This document shows, one piece after another, positions 46,520-57,981 of a DNA stretch of 64,000 bases. Numbering within the stretch: the first letter of the stretch is position 1; every line of letters starts with the position of its first letter. The stretch covers positions 1,929,899-1,993,898 of the forward strand of contig RPFO01000380.1 of assembly GCA_009746045.1 (NCBI GenBank). The letters are read 5' to 3'. The notes under the pieces are model-generated. The model had not been told where the DNA came from. It made no database searches and was given only the letters and a program-made list of their open reading frames with translations. A program made the translations under genes and the position numbers. Origin of the DNA: Mesostigma viride. Lineage: Eukaryota; Streptophyta; Mesostigmatophyceae; Mesostigmatales; Mesostigmataceae.

Positions 46520-47325
46520 TCATGGTCAGTGGGTGGCTGCTCGGTCAGTATGGTAAACTCATGCTCGGTCAGTGGATGGAACGTATGCTTGGTCAGTGGG
46601 TGGAACGTGTGCTTGCTCAGTGGGTGGAACGTGTGTTTGGTCAGTGGGTGGAACGTGTGTTTGGTCAGTGGGTGGCAGGTGTGCTTGGTCAGTACGGGGA
46701 ACCCGTGCTTGCATGGTCAGTGGGATGAACGTGTGCCAGTATGGGGAACCCGTGCTTGGTCAGTGGGTGGAACGTGTGCTTGCTCAGTGGGTGGAACATG
46801 TGCTTGGTCAGTGGGTGGAACGTGTGTTTGGTCAGTGGGTGGCAGGTGTGCTTGGTCAGTACGGGGAACCCGTGCTTGCATGGTCAGTGGGATGAACGTG
46901 TGCCAGTATGGGGAACCCGTGCTTGCATGGTCAGTGGGTGGAGCGTGTGTTTGGTCAGTGGGTGGCACGTGTGCTTGGTCAGTATGGAGAACCCGTGCTT
47001 GCATGATCAGTGGGTGGAAGGTGTGCTTGGTCAGTGGGTGGAAGGTGTGCTTGGTCAGTGGGTGGAACGTGTGCGTGGTCAGTGGGTGGAACGTGCACTT
47101 GGTCAGTGGGTGGAACGTGTGCTTGGTCAGTGGGTGGCACGTGTGCTTGGTCAGTATGGGGAACCCATGCTTGCATGGTCAGTGGGCTGAACGTGTGCTT
47201 GGTCAGTAGGTGGAACGTGCACTTGGTCAGTGGGTGGAACGTGTGCTTGGTCAGTGGTTGGAACGTGTGCTTGGTCAGTATGGGGAACCCGTGCGTGGTC
47301 AGTGGGCTGAAAGTGTGCTTGGTCA
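46520..47325 (+). repeat. ~24-bp GTCAGTGGGTGGAACGTGTG minisatellite
   Basis: About 30 variable units of GTCAGTGGGTGGAACGTGTG plus CTTG, mixed with GTCAGTATGGGGAACCCGTG units and a nested ~170-bp duplication. Translations in all frames are repetitive (WSVGGTCA, LGQWVERV), so I do not call them genes. An identical array lies at 49522-50327. Confidence 0.9.
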
Positions 47326-48544
47326 ACAGTGTGGGTGGGAGGATTACCATTCAAATGATAGCTCTTAAAAACATGACAAAGGCAGAGACACCATCTCCTT
47401 TAATGCATTAATCTAGTGATTCATCAGTAATGCCAAAAATGCCCAGTAAAGGTCCCTTTCATGAAAAGGAACAAATCAAATTCGAGCTCAAAATACAAAG
47501 GTTTTTTCCCCGGCCGTTTGCTTGGGCTTGACGCTCAGGATACCACGCCGTGTGCATGCCATCCCCCGCAGGCAGAATACCTGCTTTTAAAGCAACAGCC
47601 CACGCAGATGCAGCAAAAACAGGAACACTTCCCGTGGCTGACCGAAACACAATGGAAAAATAATGCGTGAGTGCAGGAAAAGGAATGGAAAGGCATTCGC
47701 CGGCATGTGTCCCCGACCGAAATACAGCAACAAAGAGCGGGAGGCATACCTGCCATGCGGGAAGTGACTCAACGAATGTTGTTGCCGAGGAAAATGGGCC
47801 TCCTTTCCCGCTGATGACGGAAACACAAAGCAAACAGACGGGCTCGAAGCATAGGAATGCATGAAACATGAAACGACGTTCCAAAGCGTCCCAAATCGAA
47901 ATAAAACAAAACCGAGCGCAAAAGACGGTGGAATATGTGCATGGCGGGACAGTGCTGCTATGGAACCGCCCGGTAGGCAAACTGCCTCTCCCTATCCGCT
48001 CGGAAGAGACCGACTGGAAGCCGAAATGCTTATGTGACACCGTTCCAAAGCCCAGCAAACAACAAACGCAGCTTACCCAGGCGTCAGAACGGGTGCCACC
48101 TTCTTACCCCGACAGTCATCTTCCCCGCAATCTTTTCCAAGAGCTCGCGGCACCCACAGTCCAGGCGCTCCAAAGAACCGTCATGAAAGACGGCGTCGTT
48201 GTACCCCGTTTCAAAGCGTCCAACAATGAAAACGTAGCTTGCCCAACAGTCACGACCTCCTGAACAGGCGGCTGTCGACAGCCATCCCGTCTTCTCGCGG
48301 CCATCATTTGAAATTTCATGCTGGGCCCCGATGCTGCACGCTGCTGAAGTGGTGGGCCGACCGCGCGCTGCTGGGCGCTGGGGTGGCTCTAGCCCGTGGC
48401 CCATGGCCCGTGGCCCGTGGCCCATGGCCCGTCGGCGCTGGTTTCCTTCCGTCCCTCGCTGAAATTGCCCGTGCTCCTTCGCTGCGCTCCGGAGAGGAAT
48501 CGTAAGCGGCCGTAGGTCTGAAAATCGTTGGCGTATCTTTTTCT

Positions 48545-48935
48545 AAGTAACGTGCTCCTTCGCTGCGCTCCGGAGAGGAATAGTAGAGTACGGTGCTCGC
48601 TTCGCTCACGGCTCGCTGCGCTCGCTGTGCGCTTTAGCAGTACGGTGCTCGCTCGCTCCGCTCGCTCGCCGTACGGTGCTCGCTCGCTCCGCTCGCTCGC
48701 GGTAGGGTGCTCGCTCGCTTCGCTCGCTCGCCGTACGTACTGTATCTGAGATATCTTCGATTCTCCCGTCGACCTCCGGAGTACCGCTCGCTTCGCTCAC
48801 GGCTCGCTGCGCTCGCTGTGCGCTTTAGCAGTACGGTGCTCGCTCGCTCCGCTCGCTCGCCGTACGGTGCTCGCTCGCTTCGCTCGCTCGCGGTAGGGTG
48901 CTCGCTCGCTTCGCTCGCTCGCCGTTATCTGCGAT
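48545..48935 (+). repeat. GCTCGCTCGC-TTC-GCTCGCTCGC array
   Basis: Short GC-rich modules of GCTCGCTCGC pairs separated by TTC or TCC are joined by GGTAGGGT or CGTACGGT and punctuated by CTTCGCTGCGCTCCGGAGAG blocks. A ~140-bp superunit is duplicated inside. The style resembles the short palindromic repeats of some algal organelle genomes. The second copy is at 51547-51937. Confidence 0.85.
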
Positions 48936-49074
48936 ATCTGCGATTCTCCCGTCGACCTCTGGAGTACCCCCCAATGGCTGATTTTTGTACCACGATTTTC
49001 TACCTAATTATCGGCGGTACTCCCCCTAATTATCGGACCAACGGTCACGAAGCTCGCTTTATATAGGGGAAAGG

Positions 49075-52000
49075 ACAAGTAGACCCGGTAGGGGCCAAGC
49101 CCCTACTATTCGAGACTTTATTCAAGTCCCCTACCTAATTCATATAGACGCGTAACTGCGTCCCCTACTATACAATCCTCATTTTCCCTGTACGTTGATT
49201 GGGGGAGATGGGACAGGGGCCTTGGCTTGGGTGGTCGGGCTCCTATGCCTTGGCTACTTGGTTGCCGGTTGGGTTTGTGCAGTCTAGGGGCTAGTCTAGG
49301 GGTGCTCCGTGACTCCCCAACGGGAGCACGAGTTTAATTAACTAATTAATTAATAGGGCAACTTTGGCAGCTGAACAACCCGTGAATGATGCGAGTCACC
49401 AAGACAGCCACGGCCATGGGCACATGGTTTATCAAGGAGACAACATGTGCATGATCAGAACAGGTATTTCATTTATACAACAATTACTTAATCAGAGCAC
49501 AGCCAAGGCCGAGTGTTTGCTTCATGGTCAGTGGGTGGCTGCTCGGTCAGTATGGTAAACTCATGCTCGGTCAGTGGATGGAACGTATGCTTGGTCAGTG
49601 GGTGGAACGTGTGCTTGCTCAGTGGGTGGAACGTGTGTTTGGTCAGTGGGTGGAACGTGTGTTTGGTCAGTGGGTGGCAGGTGTGCTTGGTCAGTACGGG
49701 GAACCCGTGCTTGCATGGTCAGTGGGATGAACGTGTGCCAGTATGGGGAACCCGTGCTTGGTCAGTGGGTGGAACGTGTGCTTGCTCAGTGGGTGGAACA
49801 TGTGCTTGGTCAGTGGGTGGAACGTGTGTTTGGTCAGTGGGTGGCAGGTGTGCTTGGTCAGTACGGGGAACCCGTGCTTGCATGGTCAGTGGGATGAACG
49901 TGTGCCAGTATGGGGAACCCGTGCTTGCATGGTCAGTGGGTGGAGCGTGTGTTTGGTCAGTGGGTGGCACGTGTGCTTGGTCAGTATGGAGAACCCGTGC
50001 TTGCATGATCAGTGGGTGGAAGGTGTGCTTGGTCAGTGGGTGGAAGGTGTGCTTGGTCAGTGGGTGGAACGTGTGCGTGGTCAGTGGGTGGAACGTGCAC
50101 TTGGTCAGTGGGTGGAACGTGTGCTTGGTCAGTGGGTGGCACGTGTGCTTGGTCAGTATGGGGAACCCATGCTTGCATGGTCAGTGGGCTGAACGTGTGC
50201 TTGGTCAGTAGGTGGAACGTGCACTTGGTCAGTGGGTGGAACGTGTGCTTGGTCAGTGGTTGGAACGTGTGCTTGGTCAGTATGGGGAACCCGTGCGTGG
50301 TCAGTGGGCTGAAAGTGTGCTTGGTCAACAGTGTGGGTGGGAGGATTACCATTCAAATGATAGCTCTTAAAAACATGACAAAGGCAGAGACACCATCTCC
50401 TTTAATGCATTAATCTAGTGATTCATCAGTAATGCCAAAAATGCCCAGTAAAGGTCCCTTTCATGAAAAGGAACAAATCAAATTCGAGCTCAAAATACAA
50501 AGGTTTTTTCCCCGGCCGTTTGCTTGGGCTTGACGCTCAGGATACCACGCCGTGTGCATGCCATCCCCCGCAGGCAGAATACCTGCTTTTAAAGCAACAG
50601 CCCACGCAGATGCAGCAAAAACAGGAACACTTCCCGTGGCTGACCGAAACACAATGGAAAAATAATGCGTGAGTGCAGGAAAAGGAATGGAAAGGCATTC
50701 GCCGGCATGTGTCCCCGACCGAAATACAGCAACAAAGAGCGGGAGGCATACCTGCCATGCGGGAAGTGACTCAACGAATGTTGTTGCCGAGGAAAATGGG
50801 CCTCCTTTCCCGCTGATGACGGAAACACAAAGCAAACAGACGGGCTCGAAGCATAGGAATGCATGAAACATGAAACGACGTTCCAAAGCGTCCCAAATCG
50901 AAATAAAACAAAACCGAGCGCAAAAGACGGTGGAATATGTGCATGGCGGGACAGTGCTGCTATGGAACCGCCCGGTAGGCAAACTGCCTCTCCCTATCCG
51001 CTCGGAAGAGACCGACTGGAAGCCGAAATGCTTATGTGACACCGTTCCAAAGCCCAGCAAACAACAAACGCAGCTTACCCAGGCGTCAGAACGGGTGCCA
51101 CCTTCTTACCCCGACAGTCATCTTCCCCGCAATCTTTTCCAAGAGCTCGCGGCACCCACAGTCCAGGCGCTCCAAAGAACCGTCATGAAAGACGGCGTCG
51201 TTGTACCCCGTTTCAAAGCGTCCAACAATGAAAACGTAGCTTGCCCAACAGTCACGACCTCCTGAACAGGCGGCTGTCGACAGCCATCCCGTCTTCTCGC
51301 GGCCATCATTTGAAATTTCATGCTGGGCCCCGATGCTGCACGCTGCTGAAGTGGTGGGCCGACCGCGCGCTGCTGGGCGCTGGGGTGGCTCTAGCCCGTG
51401 GCCCATGGCCCGTGGCCCGTGGCCCATGGCCCGTCGGCGCTGGTTTCCTTCCGTCCCTCGCTGAAATTGCCCGTGCTCCTTCGCTGCGCTCCGGAGAGGA
51501 ATCGTAAGCGGCCGTAGGTCTGAAAATCGTTGGCGTATCTTTTTCTAAGTAACGTGCTCCTTCGCTGCGCTCCGGAGAGGAATAGTAGAGTACGGTGCTC
51601 GCTTCGCTCACGGCTCGCTGCGCTCGCTGTGCGCTTTAGCAGTACGGTGCTCGCTCGCTCCGCTCGCTCGCCGTACGGTGCTCGCTCGCTCCGCTCGCTC
51701 GCGGTAGGGTGCTCGCTCGCTTCGCTCGCTCGCCGTACGTACTGTATCTGAGATATCTTCGATTCTCCCGTCGACCTCCGGAGTACCGCTCGCTTCGCTC
51801 ACGGCTCGCTGCGCTCGCTGTGCGCTTTAGCAGTACGGTGCTCGCTCGCTCCGCTCGCTCGCCGTACGGTGCTCGCTCGCTTCGCTCGCTCGCGGTAGGG
51901 TGCTCGCTCGCTTCGCTCGCTCGCCGTTATCTGCGATATCTGCGATTCTCCCGTCGACCTCTGGAGTACCCCCCAATGGCTGATTTTTGTACCACGATTT

Positions 52001-52076
52001 TCTACCTAATTATCGGCGGTACTCCCCCTAATTATCGGACCAACGGTCACGAAGCTCGCTTTATATAGGGGAAAGG
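49075..52076 (+). repeat. 3002-bp tandem unit, copy 2
   Basis: Head-to-tail second copy of 46073-49074, apparently identical throughout, including all minisatellite variants. The right junction reads GGGGAAAGG then ATTAACC. One base (A) is shared at the breakpoints, so no long homology is needed to explain the duplication. Confidence 0.92.
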
Positions 52077-52238
52077 ATTAACCAGGCCCTGACCAGGCTT
52101 GCATTTTTAATACACTTCAGGATATTTTTTTTTCCGGTGAAATGGGTGTTAGTTTATTTCCATATAACAGTTAAGGTGACCCAGGTATGCCAAAAATAGC
52201 CTGAAATGCCTAGTTATGCCTAAATTGGGGTGCCCGCA

Positions 52239-53705
52239 TTAATAAGGCGCGCCCTGCGACCAAGGTAGCCAGTGTACTGTAGATATATCGTCATCCGGCA
52301 TAAGTGTAAAGACCTGGTTCATGCCCATGAGTGCATGGAAGACTTCCAGTGGGCTGGGGGTGTCATTGTTAGGGCCCGGGTCCCATACTTTGTGTTGTTC
52401 CGTCGCCAGGAGCCAGTAACGACGCATAGCCAGGTTCCAAGAGGAGATAAACCGGCGGACCACGGCACCTCTCGTGTACGCGGCACGTAACGTGAATACG
52501 GTCTCGTTGCGAACTTGCCATATGGTGTGAAGCATCGTCGTGCGTAGCCATATCCATGCCATCTGGTTGGCTGTGAGGCTCGCGTCCCGTAATCCCGTGA
52601 TGCCGAAAATAACCGTAGATAGTGTGACGGTGGTGGGGGGAGCTGTAATAGCCATCCACTTGGCCCATATACCCAGCAGCCATTGCCAAACCCCTGCGAG
52701 TTGGCAGTCCAGAAATCTGTGCTCAATTGTTTCATCTGGAAAGTTGCATAAGCACGCCGCCGCGTGGGAGTACCGGTGGTGCAGTTGGGAATTGACCCCG
52801 ATGGCCCGATGCATAAGCAGGTGCTGGACGTCGGTGGCTCGCTTGTCAACCAATGGGTGATCAACTGCCAAGGTAATGTTCTTGATCCAGGTGTAGCCCG
52901 GCCACTCGGGGTGCCAGCGCAGGCGACCCGGGTGCATCCTATGATTTTTATGTAGAAGTAGCCGGTATCCCCAGTCTGCCGTGTACTCGAAAAGGCACTT
53001 CGTCGTTGGGGTGCCGCCAGATGTGAGGACCCACCCAAATTCTAGCGGGTCTAGAGCAAGCGTGTCCAGGCGCCCCTTGCCAACATGTAGCCATGTGGTG
53101 TCGCGTATCACTGTGGTGGGGTCCAGGGGTAACATGCACGCATGTGACAGTGACCACGGGACCACTCGAATGCGGTGACATTGACATGCTGGAATGTAGG
53201 CGTACGATGTAATCAATTTGCCGAGAAGTCCTTGACCGTCTGGTGTCTCCTGGAGCAATTGTATGGTAACGCACGTCGACGCGACCGCAACGATGCAGCC
53301 CTTATGTACGGACGTGTCGCGATCCGGGTAATAGCTCACCCATTCCCCGATTTGTAGGGGTTTGCGCGGGGTTGTCATGAGGGTATGCCATCCTGCGGGA
53401 ATTGCTTGTAGAAGGTTGTCCCAAGCTGGTCGGCTGGGCATGTTTGCTATCCACGCGCTGATTTCCGTGTATGTCAGAAGGCGATATCGGTCACCGTCAG
53501 CCGCGTATAAATCGATGATTCGCGTAACTGGCGGGGTGGCCGTCAAAAAGCCCTCATATGGGTTGCGGCCGCTTAAAACACCAAACACATTATGCTCACT
53601 ATCGCGCAGCAAATCATTGAAATATAATGGTTGGCGTGCCACCTCTTCCCTCGTGGTAGGGTGAGCAATTCTGTCCGGTTTTAGGTTCTTATAACCTTTC
53701 CACAT
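52239..53705 (-). CDS. 5'-truncated non-LTR ORF2 C-terminus with zf-RVT knuckle
   Basis: The open frame is 488 codons on the minus strand. The Cys/His motif CLCNFPDETIEHRFLDC followed by QLAGVWQWLLGIW is the zf-RVT pattern found after the reverse transcriptase domain of many non-LTR retrotransposons. The Trp-rich tail (MAWIWLRTTMLHTIWQVRNE) also fits this class. No YxDD catalytic box is present, so the endonuclease and reverse transcriptase parts were lost or lie beyond a break near 53706. The frame is long and undamaged, suggesting a fairly recent copy. It is a different family from the LINEs with the AATT tail. Confidence 0.65.
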   Translation of the reverse strand: MWKGYKNLKPDRIAHPTTREEVARQPLYFNDLLRDSEHNVFGVLSGRNPYEGFLTATPPVTRIIDLYAADGDRYRLLTYTEISAWIANMPSRPAWDNLLQAIPAGWHTLMTTPRKPLQIGEWVSYYPDRDTSVHKGCIVAVASTCVTIQLLQETPDGQGLLGKLITSYAYIPACQCHRIRVVPWSLSHACMLPLDPTTVIRDTTWLHVGKGRLDTLALDPLEFGWVLTSGGTPTTKCLFEYTADWGYRLLLHKNHRMHPGRLRWHPEWPGYTWIKNITLAVDHPLVDKRATDVQHLLMHRAIGVNSQLHHRYSHAAACLCNFPDETIEHRFLDCQLAGVWQWLLGIWAKWMAITAPPTTVTLSTVIFGITGLRDASLTANQMAWIWLRTTMLHTIWQVRNETVFTLRAAYTRGAVVRRFISSWNLAMRRYWLLATEQHKVWDPGPNNDTPSPLEVFHALMGMNQVFTLMPDDDISTVHWLPWSQGAPY

Positions 53706-55935
53706 ACGTGCCCAGTACCATGGTAAGCCTTTGTACGAAGTGAGCGCACATGTAAGTATTGTGTTACGTCGCGTAACAATTCGTTGTAGTTACGGACGTA
53801 AATTAGGTCTTTTGCCTCGGTTGTCCCTAGGTTACGTGTAGGCTCCTACCGGGACATTATTGTCCTCGTAACAGTACTGTGGTACATTGGGTGCCGTTGG
53901 GCGCCGCGCCGCGTACTTTACTAGTGGTCCTGATCCTGTGGTAGAATGTAGTGGACCAGCGTGCATCAGTAGATGTAGTGGACCAGCGTGCATCTGTAGG
54001 CGAGGGCCATGTCGGCCCGAGCGTGTTGGACCGTTGGTGACCATTTATGCGCGTTCTACCCCTTGTGTGTGCACTCGGCGTGTGTTAAATGAATTAACAC
54101 ATTTAGGCTTGGGTCACGGCAGTGTAGTTGTGTTTCCTTCCTCTATTCCTGGAGTAAACGGGTTTTGGTAAATGGTTGTATGGCGTATTATAGTAACACA
54201 TATTGTCCAAAAACCAAATGTCCTCATTTGAGGACATAGTCCTCGTTTGAGACGGGGGGGGTCAGGGGGGCGGTTTTGGCGCCAAAGTTGGTCCTGAGGA
54301 TCCCTGGTGGGTTTTGGCGCGAAACTGGGATAGGTACTGAGCGCGCCAAGCCCCCGGGGTCGACAGGGGCCGACCGTACCTGGAAAATATGAGGCGAGGA
54401 AAAGTACCTACTACAGCAAGAACGTTGCAATGTAATCGAGCATTTTGTCGAGTGACGGCTATGGGGTCGTTCCAGTTCTGAGGCTTGCCTGAACGTTATA
54501 GGCCATTATTTTGCCCCGAATGAAGACAGAACTTTAGATCATCATCTAGTCATTTCGAAGATGCTGCTTTTGACGTGCAGGTGCTTTGTATATGTCGAAA
54601 ATATTGTTCATGAACGGATTTTGGCATCGTTGAAGAAAATCTGGAAGCTACGTAGATGGCATGATAGGTCAGTATGCAGTTCGGTTTTACAATTTCTTTT
54701 TCCGCCCAGGCGCTGCGGATATCGCGAGTATGGGTTATGGTACGCTTCTGGGTTAATGGGCGACCCGGGCAACAGAGGGACCTGGGCAGTTAGATGGGTC
54801 AAAGAGTCTCCATTTTTTCGTCGTGATATCGCAGTCACGCCTGGCGAAAACCACGGCGAGCGCGAGCCATATTTTACTTTTGCCGCAAGGCTGGGTGCTT
54901 CCCGGGCGTCACCGTCCTTTAATATATATTTCTTGAGCTGTCCCGCGCAGCTGGCGGCCTGGGCGCACGTCAAGAACAAGGTTCCGGATGTCATCCGCAA
55001 CCGCATCGTTCTAAATAAGCGTGTCAAGAGTATCGTAGCTTATAACCCCCGCAGACTTAATGATTCCGGTTCTTTTCAATGCCCAACGTCGTGGTTGTGA
55101 TTACGCCTGTGTCCGGGGAACTTAAAGGAAGTTTGCTGGGTAATGCTTTCTTTTCCCGTGGTGTCACTGAAAAGGTAAACGGCCTTGCGTCGTCAAAACA
55201 GCAGCAAGTAGAAGTCACTGTGCTTAGTTGCAATGTGGTAGTTTGATTTAACACATATACTGCCTTGTTGCTGAAAACTTTTTCAAGGCTTGCTGGGATG
55301 TTGCCCATATGTTTCTAACGCTTAACCTCATGTCCAAGTGAGCTAGACTGGCTTGGAAACTTGAGCTTGTCATGCTTACATTGTGCTTGTATTGCTATTT
55401 GTGCCTCTTTGCAGTATCTGCTTCATATATGATTGAAGGCTTCAGCATCATTGTCGAGCACCGTGGTGGCAGCCAAGCCTCCAATAACGATCACGGACCT
55501 AACCTTGGCAAGTATTTGCTTCTTATTTCATTCTTTGGACTGAGCTAGCTTTGAGCTAGCTTTACACCTGCTATTTGGCCTGCACCATGGTCCCTGGCTG
55601 CCAGTTACATTTTGTGCCCCCCCCGGCAGGCTGCAGGGTCTAGGATAGCGAGGGTGTAATGTAGACATGTTGTGGACACCTTGGGTGCATTTTCAGGACC
55701 AGCCATGACCTGGCCCTGCCTTCTTTCTGGGCATATTGTTTACTTGAGTGCTTGTTGGTCACTCGCGTAGCGACCCCCCTGCATTCATAAATCGTAAACC
55801 ATTATACCATGAGCATATTTCATGGATGTTAAGCATTGCTACTCTTGAACATATCATAAATGAACATGGTTCCATGCCGTACCCATGGATATGTTGAAAT
55901 GTGTGAGTTATTACAAATGGTATCCATGCTTAAAA
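53706..55935. other. intergenic, possible promoter and ORF remnants
   Basis: Contains a ~27-bp duplication TAGTGGACCAGCGTGCATC near 53948-53995, two E2F-like sites at 54274-54324 and a short block at 54218-54247 like the start of the ORF at 55936. A 179-codon plus-strand frame (54561-55100) ends in VIRNRIVLNKRVKSIVAYNP but matches no family I recognise. Confidence 0.35.
54274..54324 (+). promoter_or_regulatory. two E2F-type sites
   Basis: TTTTGGCGCCAAA (54274-54286, palindromic) and TTTTGGCGCGAAA (54312-54324) both fit the E2F/DP consensus TTTSSCGC, 38 bp apart. No regulated gene is identified downstream, so function is unproven. Confidence 0.35.
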
Positions 55936-55998
55936 ATGTCCTCATATGAGGACATTTTCTTGGTGATTAGACAATATGTTAATGCATTGAGATCAGCT

Positions 55999-57981
55999 TG
56001 GTACATCAGCTACCGCTGACGAAAATGGCTGACGGCGGTATGGCTGACGGCGGAGTTCAGATCTTTTGCGTCTGAGCCCCAAATTCGGTCAGACCACTTG
56101 CATTCGATGCGCCTTTCTAAGACGCACTTGCCAGTATAAACGGTTACGGCTGCCACGCAGTATATAGACAAAGTTACGCACGTGACCAGCTATGACGACT
56201 ACCAAAGCAAAACGAGGGCTGGCACAGCTTCCCAGCGCCCAGCCCAACCCTCTCGCCCTCGCCATTGTTCAGCCGCCAGGCTTACCCGCCAAACCCTCGC
56301 CAAGCGCCTCGCCTGAGCCCAAGAAACCATGCCACGATCGCCACAAATGGAGCCAATTCTTGCCCGGCGACGGAATGTTCTCCCTCCTCGAGTGGCAGCA
56401 GCTGTCGCCGCAGGAAGTCGTCGAAGTTCTCCAGTTCCTCACACAGGAGCGGAAGCTCTTTGTGCCCTGGACAATTAAGGGCGGCTATCGACTACCGCGA
56501 CACGTCCTGGCTCTACACCTGTGCCGAATCCCGCCAACGCGAGTCTATCTTGACCAGCTACTACCAGCGCAGCTTCGGCGCCATCCACAGAGAACTTTGG
56601 AACGCACTCAACGCCCCAGCCCCCGCACAGCCGGCAGCCCCATCGGCTTCCTCCCTCTGCAAGGATGACATCCGCGCAGTGCTGGAGGAGCACGTGACCT
56701 GGCCGCTGGCCGAGAAGATGACCTCGCTGAACACCACGCTCAACACGGTCGAGGCCCGGGTCTCCAACGTGGAAACCAAGGTCGTCCACAAGCTACAACC
56801 ACAGTTCACGGCGCTACACACCGCGGCGCAGGCTTCGGAAACGCATGCTGCACTTGTCTCTCGCCTTAACCAGGTGGAAGGCAAGTGCGGCGTGCTCATG
56901 AAGAAGCTTGAGGCCATCACCGCCCACACCGAGGCCCTGGCCACACAGGTCCCAAAGCTAGCGGAGCAGACGGCCACCATTGCCTCCCAGCCACCCGGCC
57001 CGGCAGGATGCTGGTGACCTCCCGCTCTCCTACGCGGACCTGCTGCGGACAGCGACCGCCTCCACCACCGACGCCATCGCCACGAAGCTCCAGGAGCTGG
57101 AGGACCACCGCCAGGCCCAGCAACGGGAGGTCACCGATCGCGCTCGCCGCGAGTGCCGAGTGGTGCTACGTCGCTTCCCCCAGAAGCCAGGTGAGACGTC
57201 AACCTCCCTTGCTGACGAGATCAAGAAACAGCTTCTTACCCTCATGGGCCTGGTAGGTGAGGTAGAACTGCGTGGGTGCCACCGCCTTCCCCACTCACGG
57301 GACAAGGCGGCCACCCCACCAGTCCTGCTCACCTTCCTCTCCCCTGAGGATAAGCAGCGGTTCCTCTCTCGTCGCAAGCGGTTGCACGACCTCACCTGGA
57401 CGCTGGATGACGACCTAACCCCCGCTCAGCAACAGCAGCGACGCGACCTGTGGCCGGAATACCTCCGCCATAAGCAGGACCCCCAGAAGCCCAAGGTGTA
57501 CTGGAGGGGCGGGGACCTGATGATCAACCACAAGATGTGGACGCCCCCAGCGGGCTAGAATAGTAGCAATAGCCCTAGCTTGTAACCATTGGAGTCACTG
57601 TCGCTAAGGCAGCCATGCCTAGAATGTTTGCCTAGCTGTGCCAACAAACCTAGTCACGTGCCGCCAACGCACGGTACACAACCAGCCATAGCCTTAGCCT
57701 AGTTCTAGTACAGCCATGCTACGCCCTGGCTATGTTCAGATTACTTGCCCACGCTCCTTGCTATGACATGCTCACATGGGTCTTATTGCACCCACAGTTT
57801 GCCGGATCGTTAGCCTGTCCTTTTAGCTAGCCGCGCCCGATTGCAGCTGTGGCATGCCTTTGGCATGAAGGAGACTGGGGGTCTCTGCCCTTTCTCCTGT
57901 AGTGCACACACAGGGATTAAAAGCACTTCGGTGCTCCGTGACTCCCCAACGGGAGCACGAGTTTAATTAATTAATTAATTA
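55999..57981 (+). mobile_element. complete ORF1-only LINE with 13-bp target duplication
   Basis: Flanked by ATTGAGATCAGCT (55986-55998 and 57982-57994). It comprises a 5' leader of about 190 bp, ORF1 (56192-57558), a 3' UTR of about 380 bp, the tail hairpin (GTGCTCC...GGGAGCAC at about 57931-57958) and a TTTAATTAATTAATT tail. No endonuclease or reverse transcriptase ORF is present between ORF1 and the 3' UTR. Copies at 23050 and 41040 have the same ORF1-to-3' UTR join, so this is the element's structure and not a private deletion. Confidence 0.82.
56192..57558 (+). pseudogene. LINE ORF1-like protein, two frameshifts
   Basis: Three consecutive frames carry one protein. The first starts at the ATG at 56192 (Pro-rich, then DGMFSLLEWQQLSPQEVVEV). 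It shifts near 56475 into a frame with a coiled coil (MTSLNTTLNTVEARVSNVET, LNQVEGKCGVLMKKLEAI). It shifts again near 57000 into a C-terminal domain with RECRVVLRRFPQK, LRGCHRLPHSRDKA and LLTFLSPEDKQRFLSRRKRL. The order coiled coil, RRM-like, C-terminal domain is typical of LINE ORF1 RNA-binding chaperones. The stop is at 57556-57558. The frameshifts make this copy inactive unless they are sequence errors. Confidence 0.7.

Larger units (their letters stand above)
46073..49074 (+). repeat. 3002-bp tandem unit, copy 1
   Basis: Begins ACAAGTAGACCCGGTAGGGG and ends GGGGAAAGG. Every feature recurs 3002 bp later without any difference I could see. Internal order: short palindromes (TAGGGGC-caa-GCCCCTA, GACGC-gtaact-GCGTC), a LINE 3' end at about 46290-46355, the GTCAGTGGGTGG minisatellite, about 1 kb without a recognised gene, then GCTCGCTCGC-rich arrays. 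Open frames in it (for example 47868-48263) resemble nothing known. Confidence 0.92.

Noticed and set aside
46511-47411. Repetitive plus- and minus-strand frames (WSVGGTCA, TDQAHVPP repeats), with identical ones at 49513-50413
   Set aside because: They are translations of the 24-bp minisatellite in every frame, with no start context or codon signal that favours one.
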